Notes: a model not told the origin generated them from the letters alone. Numbered from the stretch's first letter, positions 7,393 through 16,274 are shown. The stretch: DNA of 37,484 bases from Mycolicibacterium palauense (GCF_002592005.1 NZ_NVQF01000062.1:1-37484), one strand, 5' to 3'. Translations and numbers: made by a program.

Positions 7393-7917
7393 TCAGGTTG
7401 CGGCGCTGCGCAGGCGAAGGAAGTTCATGGCCTTCAGCGACATCACCGGTTGGTCGTCCTGGTTGAACAACTCGGCGGTCGTGTGGACGAGGCCACGATC
7501 GGGCTTCGACTTCGACACCCGAGCCGAATCTATTGTCGCTCTGAACCTCAGGGTGTCGCCCGGCCGGACCGGGCGTGGCCACCGTAACTCGTCCATGCCC
7601 GGGGAGGCCATGCTGGCGACATGCGAGAGGTAGTGATCGACGAACATGCGCATGCACAGTGCCGCGGTGTGCCACCCGCTGGCGATCAGGCCACCGAACG
7701 GGCCGTCGGCCGCCCGGCGCGGGTCGGTATGGAACGTCTGCGGATCGTATTGGCGCGCAAACGCGATGATCTCCTGCTCGCCGACCTCGAGGTGGCCGTA
7801 CTCGTAGACGTTGCCCGGTATGTAGTCCTCGAAGAAACGGTCCTCGATGGGCGCCGCGAAGTCCTCCGGGCTGAGGCACCGGGTGCGGCTCTGATGGGTC
7901 GGGTTCTGAGCGGGCAT
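7393..7917 (-). CDS. MaoC-family (R)-hydratase
   Basis: 174 residues from ATG 7917. The hydratase-2 motif is present: ARQYDPQTFHTD with Asp58 and His63 as the catalytic pair, followed by FGGLIASGWHTAAL. MaoC-type hydratases add water to trans-2-enoyl-CoA in beta-oxidation or in cholesterol and fatty-acid side-chain breakdown. A -10 element TAGATT (7924-7929) lies six bases before the ATG with no room for a ribosome site, so the mRNA is probably leaderless. The gene is divergent from an ArsR regulator across a 64-bp region containing a perfect 10-bp inverted repeat, suggesting it is the regulated gene. Confidence 0.85.
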   Translation of the reverse strand: MPAQNPTHQSRTRCLSPEDFAAPIEDRFFEDYIPGNVYEYGHLEVGEQEIIAFARQYDPQTFHTDPRRAADGPFGGLIASGWHTAALCMRMFVDHYLSHVASMASPGMDELRWPRPVRPGDTLRFRATIDSARVSKSKPDRGLVHTTAELFNQDDQPVMSLKAMNFLRLRSAAT

Positions 7918-7923
7918 GACCGA

Positions 7924-7975
7924 AATCTATCGCCGGAATACTTCGACGGCTGACGAAGTATTCGTGCCGTACCCT
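7924..7975. promoter_or_regulatory. Divergent leaderless promoters with ArsR-type operator
   Basis: A perfect inverted repeat GAATACTTCG (7936-7945) and CGAAGTATTC (7954-7963) is separated by 8 bp. It is flanked by a minus-strand -10 (TAGATT, 7924-7929) serving the MaoC gene and a plus-strand -10 (TACCCT, 7970-7975) serving the ArsR gene. Each -10 lies 6 bases from its start codon. One dimer bound here could control both genes. Confidence 0.6.
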
Positions 7976-7981
7976 GAGTGA

Positions 7982-8680
7982 GTGTATGCGGCCGACTACG
8001 ACCTGGCCGGTGTGGCGAAGGTGATCGGCGAACCGGCACGGGCCGCCATGCTCCTGAGGCTGATGGACGGGCAGGCCCACACCGCCTCGGATCTCGCGGC
8101 CGCCGCCGGAGTGACGCCCTCCACGGCCTCGACGCATCTTTCGCACCTGCTCGCCGCCGGGCTCGTCACGGTCAGCACACAGGGCCGCCGACGGCTGCAC
8201 GCGCTGGCATCGGCCGACGTCGCCGCGGCCATCGAGGCGCTCGGATGCATTGCACCGCTGCTGCCCGTCGAATCGTTGAAGCAGGCCCGTGCGGGCAGCA
8301 AACTGCAGATCGCCAGGGTCTGCTACAGCCACCTCGGGGGTGCCCTGGCCGTGGGTCTGACCCGTCGGCTGATCGACGACGGGGCCGTGACGATGGACGC
8401 CGGCAGGCAGGTGGCACGGGTTCTGACGCTGGAGCATCCGCTTCTGGCCAGCCTCGCGGTCACCTCGCTGGCGGGCGGGTCGGGGCCCGCGATACGCGGC
8501 TGCCTGGACTGGACCGAGCAGCAGCCCCATGTGGCGGGCCGTCTGGGAACGGCGATGCTCTCGGGGCTCCTGGGCAACGGCTGGTTGCGCCGACGACGGC
8601 ATGACCGTGCCCTCGACGTCACCGACGAGGGGCGGCAGTTCTTGCGCAGATACTTTGTCGGGCTGGATATCCCGGCATGA
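7982..8680 (+). CDS. ArsR-family transcriptional regulator
   Basis: 232 residues from GTG 7982. The N-terminal 90 residues are an ArsR winged helix (GEPARAAMLLRLMDGQAHTASDLAAAA, then VTPSTASTHLSHLLAAGLV). The following 140 residues lack the metal-binding cysteines of SmtB/ArsR sensors and probably respond to an organic ligand. The length, about twice that of a minimal ArsR, fits this larger subfamily. A -10 element TACCCT ends six bases before the GTG, so the transcript is likely leaderless. The shared palindromic region suggests it represses itself and the divergent MaoC hydratase. Confidence 0.85.
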   Translation: MYAADYDLAGVAKVIGEPARAAMLLRLMDGQAHTASDLAAAAGVTPSTASTHLSHLLAAGLVTVSTQGRRRLHALASADVAAAIEALGCIAPLLPVESLKQARAGSKLQIARVCYSHLGGALAVGLTRRLIDDGAVTMDAGRQVARVLTLEHPLLASLAVTSLAGGSGPAIRGCLDWTEQQPHVAGRLGTAMLSGLLGNGWLRRRRHDRALDVTDEGRQFLRRYFVGLDIPA

Positions 8681-8880
8681 TCCGCTGAGTTGCGCGGAGC
8701 GATTTCGCGTGCGGCCCCGTGGCCGCGTGGGGAGTCCAGGGTGTGGGGATTGGCCTCTACCGAAGCAGCGCTGCGCGGGATTGGATGGCGGGACCGACGA
8801 GTCGGTGAGGAGGACCCGATGCCCCGTTTTCCCGGGCGCGCTCACGTGGACGGACGGCAGAACGGTTCCCGGGACGGGAG

Positions 8881-9549
8881 ATGCTAGCGCAGTCGATCCT
8901 CGCGTTCACGGCCCTCGCCGTCGTGGTCGTGCTCATGCCGGGCGCCGACACGGTCCTGGTGCTGGGGGTCAGCGTGCGCGACGGCGTCCGTGCCGGGATC
9001 GTCACCGCACTCGGAGTGGTGTGCGGCCCGATCCTGTGGGGCGCCCTGGCCGGGGTGGGGGTGGTGTTCCTCCTGGGGGCGAACCCGCTGATCTCCGATG
9101 CGATCACCGCGGCCGGCGGCCTCTACCTCTGCTACCTGGCCTCGCGCGCGGTGATGACCGCGGGCGTCACCTGGCGATCGGAGGTGCGACAGGAGCTCGA
9201 GAGCATGCCGATCGCGCCGCCGGCCCGACGACCGACGTTCGTCCACTTCTGCACCGGGCTGATGACGAATGTGCTCAACCCCAAGATCGGGGTCTTCTAC
9301 CTCTCGGTCATGCCGGGACTGTTCGTCGGGCAGAAGATCACGGTCTGGCTGGGGGCGCTGCTCGGTGTCATCCACGCGGGGTTCGGGATCGTGTTCCTCA
9401 CCGGGGTATCCGTGCTTTCCGGACTCGCGCGACGGCGCCTGAACCACCCGCGCACCAGGGCCGTCATCGAACTGGTCTGTGGGCTCTTCCTTCTCGGTTT
9501 CGGTGTGTACGCCGTCACCCAGGCGGTGCCGTTGGGCCCCTCGTCCTGA
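8881..9549 (+). CDS. LysE/RhtB family amino acid exporter
   Basis: 222 residues with about six hydrophobic segments. The LysE signature sits at the N-terminus: LAFTALAVVVVLMPGADTVLV, with MPGAD in place of the usual PGP. TNVLNPKIGVFYLSVMPG follows in the middle. Members export amino acids or related small molecules across the inner membrane. The start is ATG 8881, with GGGACGGGAG just before it. The 200 bp upstream (8681-8880) show no convincing gene. It ends 89 bp from the convergent small membrane protein, with a terminator hairpin between. Substrate unknown. Confidence 0.85.
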   Translation: MLAQSILAFTALAVVVVLMPGADTVLVLGVSVRDGVRAGIVTALGVVCGPILWGALAGVGVVFLLGANPLISDAITAAGGLYLCYLASRAVMTAGVTWRSEVRQELESMPIAPPARRPTFVHFCTGLMTNVLNPKIGVFYLSVMPGLFVGQKITVWLGALLGVIHAGFGIVFLTGVSVLSGLARRRLNHPRTRAVIELVCGLFLLGFGVYAVTQAVPLGPSS

Positions 9550-9593
9550 CCGTCGGCCCGAGGCCGTCGCCCATGCGTGAGGCGGGTGGCCGC

Positions 9594-9615
9594 GCGGTGG
9601 GGCAAATCCCACCGC
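9594..9615. terminator. Bidirectional terminator hairpin
   Basis: A perfect 8-bp stem GCGGTGGG (9594-9601) and CCCACCGC (9608-9615) with loop GCAAAT, centred in the gap between the convergent LysE gene and the 130-residue membrane protein gene. Confidence 0.6.
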
Positions 9616-9638
9616 TGCTCGGTGGGCACGGGCGCGTC

Positions 9639-10031
9639 CTACCCGGCGAAGCTGAGGTAGCCCATGAGCAGACCGACGGCCACGAACGCACCGCCCATCG
9701 AACGCAGGGCCGCCGCCCGTCCCGTCGAGGGCCGCACCACCAGCTGCGGCACCCAGAAGTAGGCCGCGCCGCGGACGACGAACACGATGCCCAGCAGCGT
9801 GACCAGGCCGGCGAGCAGGCTGTCCCAGAGGAAGTGGTTGACCACGATCACGAACCCGATGAACAGGTGCACCATGCCGGAGATGTTCACCGCCATGGCA
9901 TCCGAGCGGTCCGCCCGCCGGGTGAGCTCGGCGTAGAACGGAGTCGCCACGAGGAAGCCGATGCCGGCGGTCAGCAGGTACAGGGCCAGGATTCTGCCGA
10001 ACATCAACGTCGGCGCGTCCAGAACGTCCAT
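9639..10031 (-). CDS. Small four-helix integral membrane protein
   Basis: 130 residues from ATG 10031, with four likely membrane helices: about 8-27, 46-68, 72-90 and 105-127. I recognise no enzymatic motif. A DUF4345-like membrane family is possible but not certain. The gene starts 10 bp after the stop codon of the sterol desaturase and is therefore the third gene of the TetR - desaturase - membrane protein operon. It may support the desaturase in the membrane or handle its lipid product. Confidence 0.65.
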   Translation of the reverse strand: MDVLDAPTLMFGRILALYLLTAGIGFLVATPFYAELTRRADRSDAMAVNISGMVHLFIGFVIVVNHFLWDSLLAGLVTLLGIVFVVRGAAYFWVPQLVVRPSTGRAAALRSMGGAFVAVGLLMGYLSFAG

Positions 10032-10041
10032 GTCCCCGGGT

Positions 10042-11001
10042 CTACACCGCCCTGGCGGCGGGGACCAGCACCTCGGCAGCGGGTCGCGTGTCGGCGGGCG
10101 GGGTGGGCTCGGTCCATCCCGGCCACCGCAGCAGGTAGCCGGCCCGTGCGCCCCAGGTTCTGGCCCGGCAGACGTCACGCACCATCAGGGCGAACTCGTG
10201 GTAGTTCACCTTGACCGGGTTGTACGTCGCGATGTTGTGGGTGAGCCCGTACCGGACCCGCTCCACCTCGTCGGCGTAGCTGCCGAAGAGGCGGTCCCAG
10301 ACGATCAAGATGCCGCCGTAGTTTCGGTCCAGGTAGGGGTTGTTGGAGCCGTGGTGCACCCGGTGATGCGACGGGGTGTTGAATACGAATTCCACGGCGG
10401 GCGGCAGCTTTCCGATGCGCTCGGTGTGCAGCGGGTACTGGTAGAGCAGGACGATCGCCTGGCCGAGGAAGATCAGCCACACCGGTATCCCGATCAACGC
10501 CATCGGAATGTAGACCACCGAGGTCAGGAACTGGCCCGGGATCAACCACGGCAGTCGGACCGCGGTGGACATGTTGAAGTGCTGGCTGGAGTGGTGCACG
10601 CTGTGTGCCGCCCAGAACAGCCGAACCCGGTGCTGCATACGGTGTTTGGCGTAGTAGGCGAGATCGGCACCGACAAGCGCCAGTACCCACACCCACCAGT
10701 CGGACGCCGACAGTGTCGCCGGGGCGAACGCCGCGGCGATCACCACGATCGGAAGCTCGATGAAGTCCTCGACCAGTTTGGCCACCCGGCCGAGCCCATA
10801 CACCGACAGGCTGGCGACGGTGTCGCGCGCGGAGAAACCCACGCGCCCGCGTTGGTCGCGGCCGCGCCCGGCTCGCCGATCCGATCGGCGTTCGAGATAG
10901 TCCGCCAGGTACTCGACGGCGAGCAGGAGCAGGAATGCGGGTATCGCGTAGAGGCCGATGTTGTGGACCCATGCCATGCTGTTTCCCAGGCTGCCTTCCA
11001 T
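10042..11001 (-). CDS. Sterol desaturase/fatty acid hydroxylase family protein
   Basis: 319 residues from ATG 11001. The di-iron histidine boxes are complete: KHRMQH (His120, His124), HSVHH (133-137) and HHRVHH (212-217), set among several membrane helices (about 15-33, 83-110, 160-188). The class uses O2 and di-iron to hydroxylate or desaturate sterols, fatty acids or carotenoids at the membrane. The gene lies six bases downstream of the TetR stop and ten bases upstream of a small membrane protein, so it is in an operon under TetR control. The actual lipid substrate cannot be read from sequence. Confidence 0.9.
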   Translation of the reverse strand: MEGSLGNSMAWVHNIGLYAIPAFLLLLAVEYLADYLERRSDRRAGRGRDQRGRVGFSARDTVASLSVYGLGRVAKLVEDFIELPIVVIAAAFAPATLSASDWWVWVLALVGADLAYYAKHRMQHRVRLFWAAHSVHHSSQHFNMSTAVRLPWLIPGQFLTSVVYIPMALIGIPVWLIFLGQAIVLLYQYPLHTERIGKLPPAVEFVFNTPSHHRVHHGSNNPYLDRNYGGILIVWDRLFGSYADEVERVRYGLTHNIATYNPVKVNYHEFALMVRDVCRARTWGARAGYLLRWPGWTEPTPPADTRPAAEVLVPAARAV

Positions 11002-11007
11002 GGCGCT

Positions 11008-11694
11008 CTACTCCTTCGGCTCGGTGTTCGAGGTGGTCGGTCGGGCGCCGGTGCTGCGGCGGGTGCCCCGTTTCTTGGGCATGCCGGCGATCTGCCAGGC
11101 CAGCGCCCGGCCGAACGTCTCCTCGGTGACCCGCCCGGGATCGATGCGGCGCTGTCGGATCAGGCCGCTGAAGAGGGCGAACGTGGTGGTGGCGAAGTCT
11201 TCGACCGAGACGGAGTCATCGACGTCGTTGCGGTCGAGGATGTCGGCGAGGATGTCGCGCACCGCCTCGAGCGTTCTGGCCGAGGACTCGGCCTCCAGCC
11301 GCATCAGATCGGGGTTGCGCACGGCCTGCAGCCAGAATTCGGTCTTCAATACCGCGGCGTCGATGTCCTTGTCGGCGATCGCGATCAGTACCCCGCCCAG
11401 CGCGGTCAACGGGTCCTGGGACTGGGCGCCGGCGGAGCGGATGGTCTGGGCCACCCGGTCCATCAGGTCGACGTGACGATCGGCCATCAGCGCGGCCAAC
11501 AGCGCCGCCTTGCTGTCGAAATTGGAGTACACGGCACCCACCGAGAAACCGGCCGCCTCCGCGATCTCCTCCAGCGAGGCCGCGGTGTAGCCCCGTTGCG
11601 CAAAGGTGTGGGCCGCGGCGTCCAGCAGTCGTCTGCGGGTTCGTTCCTTGCTCTCGGCCCGGGTGAGGCGCCGCGGCTTGTCGTCACGAGACAT
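11008..11694 (-). CDS. TetR-family transcriptional regulator
   Basis: 228 residues from ATG 11694. The N-terminal HTH is clear: RRRLLDAAAHTFAQRGYTAA, then SLEEIAEAAGFSVGAVYSNF at about residues 17-60. The remainder is an all-helical ligand domain with a basic, Thr/Arg-rich tail (KKRGTRRSTGARPTT). It heads the operon that includes the sterol desaturase. A long near-perfect inverted repeat begins one base upstream of its start codon, which suggests autorepression and possible control of the divergent carboxylesterase. Confidence 0.85.
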   Translation of the reverse strand: MSRDDKPRRLTRAESKERTRRRLLDAAAHTFAQRGYTAASLEEIAEAAGFSVGAVYSNFDSKAALLAALMADRHVDLMDRVAQTIRSAGAQSQDPLTALGGVLIAIADKDIDAAVLKTEFWLQAVRNPDLMRLEAESSARTLEAVRDILADILDRNDVDDSVSVEDFATTTFALFSGLIRQRRIDPGRVTEETFGRALAWQIAGMPKKRGTRRSTGARPTTSNTEPKE

Positions 11695-11738
11695 ACTCAG
11701 ATAGTAGCCGCTATTTGAATAACAGCAACTATCTGAGT
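11695..11738. promoter_or_regulatory. TetR operator candidate
   Basis: Arms ACTCAGATAGTAGC (11695-11708) and GCAACTATCTGAGT (11725-11738) match in 13 of 14 positions across a 16-bp spacer. The repeat abuts the ATG of the TetR gene on the minus strand. The inner A/T-rich spacer (CGCTATTTGAATAACA) could hold a -10 region. Confidence 0.6.
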
Positions 11739-11888
11739 GGGGGATGGTGCGACCGGGGCGGCCACGGCGGTGCGGGGTGCACTGCCAGTACACGGACACC
11801 CAGAACCTGCCCACCCGGGGCCGCACGGCGAATGATGGGAACCCGACGGCAGGGTTTGGCGCCGGTGCCAGAGACGGAGTTGAGGGTC

Positions 11889-13529
11889 TTGAGTATTCAT
11901 CGGGCGGTGCAGGTGGATCGGAGGTGCATCGCCGCGGTGATCCGCCTGCCGGGCCTGGCGTGGCTGCTCGTCCTCGCTGTGGCGGTGGCCACGTCGCTCG
12001 TCGCGCCGGCGCCCGTCGCGCGCGCCGCCGACACCGTGGCGCTCACCCAGGGAGCCGTGCGCGGTGTCACCGAAGGGCAGGTCACCAGCTTCCGCGGAAT
12101 CCCCTACGCGGCGCCTCCCGTCGGGGACCTCAGGTGGAAACCGCCGGCACCGCCGGCGTCGTGGGAAGGGGTCAGGGACGCCGCCGTGTTCGGCCCGTCC
12201 TGTATCCAGGCCCCCTACGCCGGGCTGTCACCCACCGAGCAATCCGAGGACTGCCTGACGGTGAATGTGTGGAAACCCGCAGGTGTTCCCACGGGTGCCC
12301 GCCTCCCCGTGATGGTGTGGATACACGGCGGTGCCTTTTCCATCGGAACCAGTGCGGTGCCGGAGTACGACGGCACGCATCTTGCCGAGCGGGGCGTCGT
12401 GCTGGTCAGCTTCAACTACCGGCTCGGCAAGCTGGGCTACTTCGCGCACCCCGCCCTGACAGCCGAGAACCCCGATGGCGACCTCGGCAACTTCGGCTTG
12501 ATGGACGCGATCGCCGCGCTCGCCTGGGTGCAGGCCAACATCACACACTTCGGCGGAAACCCCGACGACGTCACCGTATTCGGTGAGAGCGCCGGCGGTA
12601 TGACCGTCGACTACCTGATGACCAGTCCCCGTGCCCGGGGCCTGTTCGCAAAGGCGATCTCCGAGAGCGGTTTTCCGCGAAGTCCACTGCCGTCCATGCG
12701 TGGCGGCGATCCGTCCTCTGCCGAAAGTCAGGGTGTCGCGTTCGCCGAATCTCAGGGAATCTCCGGCGAGGGTCCGGGAGCGGCCAGGGCCCTGCGCGAC
12801 CTTCCGGCCGAAGTCGTCGCCGGCATCACCGAGGGCGCCGATCCCGACGTGCTCCCGGTGACGATGCCGATGATCGACGGGAAGTTCCTGGTGGAGAACG
12901 TCGACGACGCGTTCGCCGCCGGCCGGGAAGCGATGGTGCCGTTCATCATCGGCGGCAACAGCTGGGAGGCCGCACTGATGGGCACTACGAGGTCGGACCC
13001 GGAGGGCACCCTGGCCCGGCTGGGCCCACATCGCGACGAGATCGCCGGCGCCTATCCCGGTGACATCTCGACACAGGCCCAGAACGTCACCACCGACCTG
13101 GTGATGACCGAGCCCGTGCGCGCACTGGCCCGGCTGCATGCGGCACACGGCGCGCCGACATACGCCTACTACTTCGACTATGTGCCGCCGTCTCAGCGGG
13201 GCCGTCAGATCGGCACCCCACACGCGGGCGAGATCGTCTACGTGTTCGGCAACCTTGCCGACCAGCCGTTCCTGGCCGGCGGCCGGGAGCACCCGGCGGC
13301 CACCGCGGAGGATCGCCGAATGGCCGACGCCGCGGTGACCTACTGGACGAATTTCGCCAGGACCGGCGCACCGGGCAGTGCCGCCGGCGTCGAATGGCCG
13401 ACCGTCACGCCCGACGACACCTTTCTGCAGTTCGGGCCGCAGCGGATACAGGCGATCGCGCACTTCCGTCAACGGCAACTCGATCTGCTCACCGACTATC
13501 CGGACGCGCTGCGGATCCCGCCGCCCTGA
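11889..13529 (+). CDS. Secreted type B carboxylesterase
   Basis: 546 residues if translation begins at TTG 11889, nine bases after GGAG; GTG 11907 and GTG 11913 are alternatives. A signal peptide is visible: basic start, a hydrophobic run around residues 20-36, then APVARA before ADTVALTQG, giving export to the envelope. The alpha/beta-hydrolase body has the oxyanion motif IHGGAFS, nucleophile Ser234 in GESAGG, a likely acid at Glu360 (NSWEAAL) and His445 in TPHAGEIVYVF. It should hydrolyse short to medium carboxylic esters. It is divergent from the TetR operon across the inverted repeat at 11695-11738, about 150 bp away. The regulatory link is inference. Confidence 0.85.
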   Translation: MSIHRAVQVDRRCIAAVIRLPGLAWLLVLAVAVATSLVAPAPVARAADTVALTQGAVRGVTEGQVTSFRGIPYAAPPVGDLRWKPPAPPASWEGVRDAAVFGPSCIQAPYAGLSPTEQSEDCLTVNVWKPAGVPTGARLPVMVWIHGGAFSIGTSAVPEYDGTHLAERGVVLVSFNYRLGKLGYFAHPALTAENPDGDLGNFGLMDAIAALAWVQANITHFGGNPDDVTVFGESAGGMTVDYLMTSPRARGLFAKAISESGFPRSPLPSMRGGDPSSAESQGVAFAESQGISGEGPGAARALRDLPAEVVAGITEGADPDVLPVTMPMIDGKFLVENVDDAFAAGREAMVPFIIGGNSWEAALMGTTRSDPEGTLARLGPHRDEIAGAYPGDISTQAQNVTTDLVMTEPVRALARLHAAHGAPTYAYYFDYVPPSQRGRQIGTPHAGEIVYVFGNLADQPFLAGGREHPAATAEDRRMADAAVTYWTNFARTGAPGSAAGVEWPTVTPDDTFLQFGPQRIQAIAHFRQRQLDLLTDYPDALRIPPP

Positions 13530-13644
13530 GCGGCGTCGACACGGCGCTTGCTCGTCGCAGCAGGCACGCCACACCGGCCCGCCGGGTGCGACGGGGCAGA
13601 AAACCGCTTCGGGAAATAGTGCCGGCTGTGCTGCGATGGTGGTC

Positions 13645-14289
13645 ATGCCCCATCCGATCTGGCCACTGGCCGACCTCGAGGTGGTCACCCCGCGGCTGAC
13701 GCTGCGCTACGTCAGCGACGCACTCGCCGTCGAGCTGGCCCTGCTGGCGGCCGCGGGGATTCACGATCCCGCCGTGCAGCCGTTCGCCGAGCCGTGGACC
13801 GATGTGGCCTCCCCGGAACTGGAACGAAATGCGCTGCGCTACTACTGGCGCACGCGGGCCGAGACCACCACCGAGCATTGGGACCTGTGCCTGGCCGCTC
13901 TCGTCGACGAGACGGTCGTGGGCACGTGCGCACTACACGCCGAGCAGTTTCCCGCCCGCCGCACCGCCACCACCGGATCGTGGCTGGGGCGCGGCCACCA
14001 GGGGCGGGGGCTGGGGCGTGAGATGCGGGAGGCGGCGCTGCATCTGCTGTTCGACGGCCTCGGCGCGAGACGGGCCGTCACCCGCGCCTGGCACGACAAC
14101 GCGCCTTCGCTGGGGGTGACGCGCTCGTTGCCCTACACCCGGACCGCCACCACCATGGAGCAGCGTCGTGACCGCCGCGAGACGATGGTGGAGTACGTCA
14201 TGACCGCCGAACAGTGGCGGCCCATCCGCCGCGACGACATTGGGCTCAACGGCGTCGACGGTGTCCGTGCGCAGCTGCAGATCGGATGA
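13645..14289 (+). CDS. GNAT family N-acetyltransferase
   Basis: 214 residues from ATG 13645 (ATG 13636 is three codons earlier in the same frame). The protein follows the RimJ/RimL pattern: LEVVTPRLTLRYVSD at the N-terminus, WDLCLAALVDETVVG in the middle, and the acetyl-CoA loop RGHQGRGLG (Gln119-Gly124). Such enzymes acetylate amines on proteins or small molecules. It stands alone 115 bp after the carboxylesterase, with no visible partner. The substrate is unknown. Confidence 0.8.
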   Translation: MPHPIWPLADLEVVTPRLTLRYVSDALAVELALLAAAGIHDPAVQPFAEPWTDVASPELERNALRYYWRTRAETTTEHWDLCLAALVDETVVGTCALHAEQFPARRTATTGSWLGRGHQGRGLGREMREAALHLLFDGLGARRAVTRAWHDNAPSLGVTRSLPYTRTATTMEQRRDRRETMVEYVMTAEQWRPIRRDDIGLNGVDGVRAQLQIG

Positions 14290-14365
14290 TGCGGCCGACC
14301 ACGGAGCGGGCATCGATCGGCCGGGCAACAGGGCTCGGCCGGGCCGCCGGGTTACCCTGGGCGGC

Positions 14366-14632
14366 GTGAGCGGCGGGCAGGTACTCGGCGGGGTGGTCCA
14401 CGACCTGCCCGCAGACCTGCGCGGCGCGCTGGTCGCCAACGCCCCGGCGCTCGCCGCGTGGAACGACATCACCCCACTGGCGCGCAACGAGTTCATCTGC
14501 TGGGTGGAGGACGCCAAGCAGCAGAAGACGCGCGACCGCCGCATCCGGCGTACCCAGGAGGAACTGGAAGAGGGAAAACGCCGGCCGTGCTGCTGGCCGG
14601 GTTGTCGGCACCGGGAGCGCAACGGTAGATAG
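14366..14632 (+). CDS. YdeI/OmpD-associated-like small protein
   Basis: 88 residues from GTG 14366. The core LPADLRGALVANAPALAAW, then LARNEFICWVEDAKQQKTR.RRI, matches the C-terminal segment of the YdeI/OmpD-associated family, here as a short stand-alone form with a Cys-containing tail (PCCWPGC). A -10 element TACCCT (14353-14358) sits seven bases before the GTG, which indicates a leaderless transcript. Function in mycobacteria is unknown. It lies 76 bp after the GNAT gene, and 147 bp of unassigned sequence separate it from the next gene. Confidence 0.7.
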   Translation: MSGGQVLGGVVHDLPADLRGALVANAPALAAWNDITPLARNEFICWVEDAKQQKTRDRRIRRTQEELEEGKRRPCCWPGCRHRERNGR

Positions 14633-14779
14633 CCGGCGGAGGGCCGGTCTTCACCGGGTGCAGGGTGGCCGTGCGGGTGGCCCCGCGGAGCACCTCCTGC
14701 GCGATCGTCAAGCGGAATCGGCGTCCCGATGCGAGGATCGGGTGCACTGCCGTTCACCTGATCGACACCGGGAGTGACC

Positions 14780-16243
14780 GTGGACTTCATCCAGGAGCAC
14801 CTGATCAATCCGGTCAGCGATGTCCTCTACAGCTACATCCTGGTGTACCTGTTGGTCGCCGCGGGCATCTACTTCACCGTCCGCACCCGGTTCATCCAGG
14901 TGCGCTACTTCGGCCGGATGCTGCGCCAGCTGACACATTCCAGCGCCCACGGCGAGGGCATCTCGTCGTTCCAGGCGTTCTGCGTCGGGCTGGCCTCCCG
15001 GGTCGGCACCGGCAACATCGCCGGCGTCGCGATCGCGCTGACGATCGGCGGCCCGGGAGCGATCTTCTGGATGTGGGTGGTCGCTTCCATCGGGATGGCG
15101 ACCGCGCTGATCGAGGCCACCCTCGGCCAGATCTTCAAGGTTCGTGCCGAGGACGGAACCTTCCGCGGCGGACCGGCCTACTACATCCAGAGCGGCCTGG
15201 GGTCGCGCACCGGCGGCGTAGTCTTCGCCGTCCTACTCATCTTCACCTTCGGCTTCGCCTTCAACATGGTGCAGGCCAACGCCATCAGTGACGTGCTCAA
15301 CAGCTCGTATGAGGTCGAAGTCGTCTGGACCACAGTGGGTTTGATCGCCCTGGCGGCGCCGGTACTGTTCGGCGGGCTCAGGACGGTGGCCCGCGTCGCC
15401 GAGTTCGTCCTGCCGCTGATGGCGCTGACGTACGCGATCCTGGCCGCGGTGATCGTCGCGATCCACATCGACTATCTGCCGGAGGTGCTGGGACAGATCG
15501 TCGGCGGGGCGTTCGGACTCACCGAGGTGGCAGGCGGGTTCACCGGCGGCATCGCCGCGGCCATGCTCAACGGCGTCAAACGCGGGCTGTTCTCCAACGA
15601 GGCCGGAATGGGCAGCGCCCCCAACGCCGCGGCCACCGCGACGGTCTCACACCCGGTGCGGCAGGGCCTGATCCAGTCGCTGGGCGTGTTCGTCGACACC
15701 ATGGTCATCTGCACCGCCACGGCCTTCATCATCCTGGTGTCGGGTCCGTCCATCTATGACCCCTCGACCCCGACCCGGGTGGAAGGTGCGACGCTGACCC
15801 AGGCGGCGGTGGCGCAGGGCCTGGGCGACTGGACGGTGACACTGATGGTGGTGCTGGTGTTCGTCTTCGCCTTCTCCTCGGTGCTCGGCAACTACGTCTA
15901 CGCCGAGGTCAATCTGTACTTCCTGGGCGCCCGGAAGACGGCCATCAACATCTTCCGGGTGCTGGTGCTGGCGGCCATCGGGGTGGGTGCGCTCTCGGAG
16001 CTGGCCGCGGTGTGGGCGCTGGCCGACGTGGCGATGGGTCTAATGGCGCTGGTCAACCTGACCGCGATCGTGCTACTCGGCAAGTGGGCGTTCGCCGCGA
16101 TCAGGGACTACCACCGGCAGTACGCGACAACGCACGACCCGGTCTTCGTCGCCGAGGAAGCCGGGTTGCCGGGCACCCTCGAGGGCGACATCTGGTGCCG
16201 CAAGACGGCCGGGCCGGCGGTGGTGGGCAGCGAGCAGGCGTGA
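14780..16243 (+). CDS. Alanine/glycine:sodium symporter (AGCS family)
   Basis: 487 residues from GTG 14780, preceded by GGGAG at the right distance; GTG 14774 would overlap that ribosome site. About ten to eleven membrane helices. The family signature is clear: SRVGTGNIAGVAIALTIGGP followed by FWMW, then GGPAYYIQ, RGLFSNEAGMGSAPNAAA and FVDTMVICTATAFIIL. AGCS carriers import D- or L-alanine or glycine with sodium. The gene is monocistronic and ends 31 bp from the convergent anti-sigma gene. Confidence 0.9.
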   Translation: MDFIQEHLINPVSDVLYSYILVYLLVAAGIYFTVRTRFIQVRYFGRMLRQLTHSSAHGEGISSFQAFCVGLASRVGTGNIAGVAIALTIGGPGAIFWMWVVASIGMATALIEATLGQIFKVRAEDGTFRGGPAYYIQSGLGSRTGGVVFAVLLIFTFGFAFNMVQANAISDVLNSSYEVEVVWTTVGLIALAAPVLFGGLRTVARVAEFVLPLMALTYAILAAVIVAIHIDYLPEVLGQIVGGAFGLTEVAGGFTGGIAAAMLNGVKRGLFSNEAGMGSAPNAAATATVSHPVRQGLIQSLGVFVDTMVICTATAFIILVSGPSIYDPSTPTRVEGATLTQAAVAQGLGDWTVTLMVVLVFVFAFSSVLGNYVYAEVNLYFLGARKTAINIFRVLVLAAIGVGALSELAAVWALADVAMGLMALVNLTAIVLLGKWAFAAIRDYHRQYATTHDPVFVAEEAGLPGTLEGDIWCRKTAGPAVVGSEQA

Positions 16244-16274
16244 TCCGGCGCCAACCGGCGCGGCGTTGTCGCCG

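Noticed and set aside
8690..8887. 65-codon frame before the LysE gene
   Set aside because: Overlaps the LysE start, lacks a ribosome site and resembles nothing.
14493..14747. Minus-strand frame over the YdeI-like gene and its 3' flank
   Set aside because: Half of it is antisense to the better supported YdeI-like gene, and the remainder has no family resemblance.
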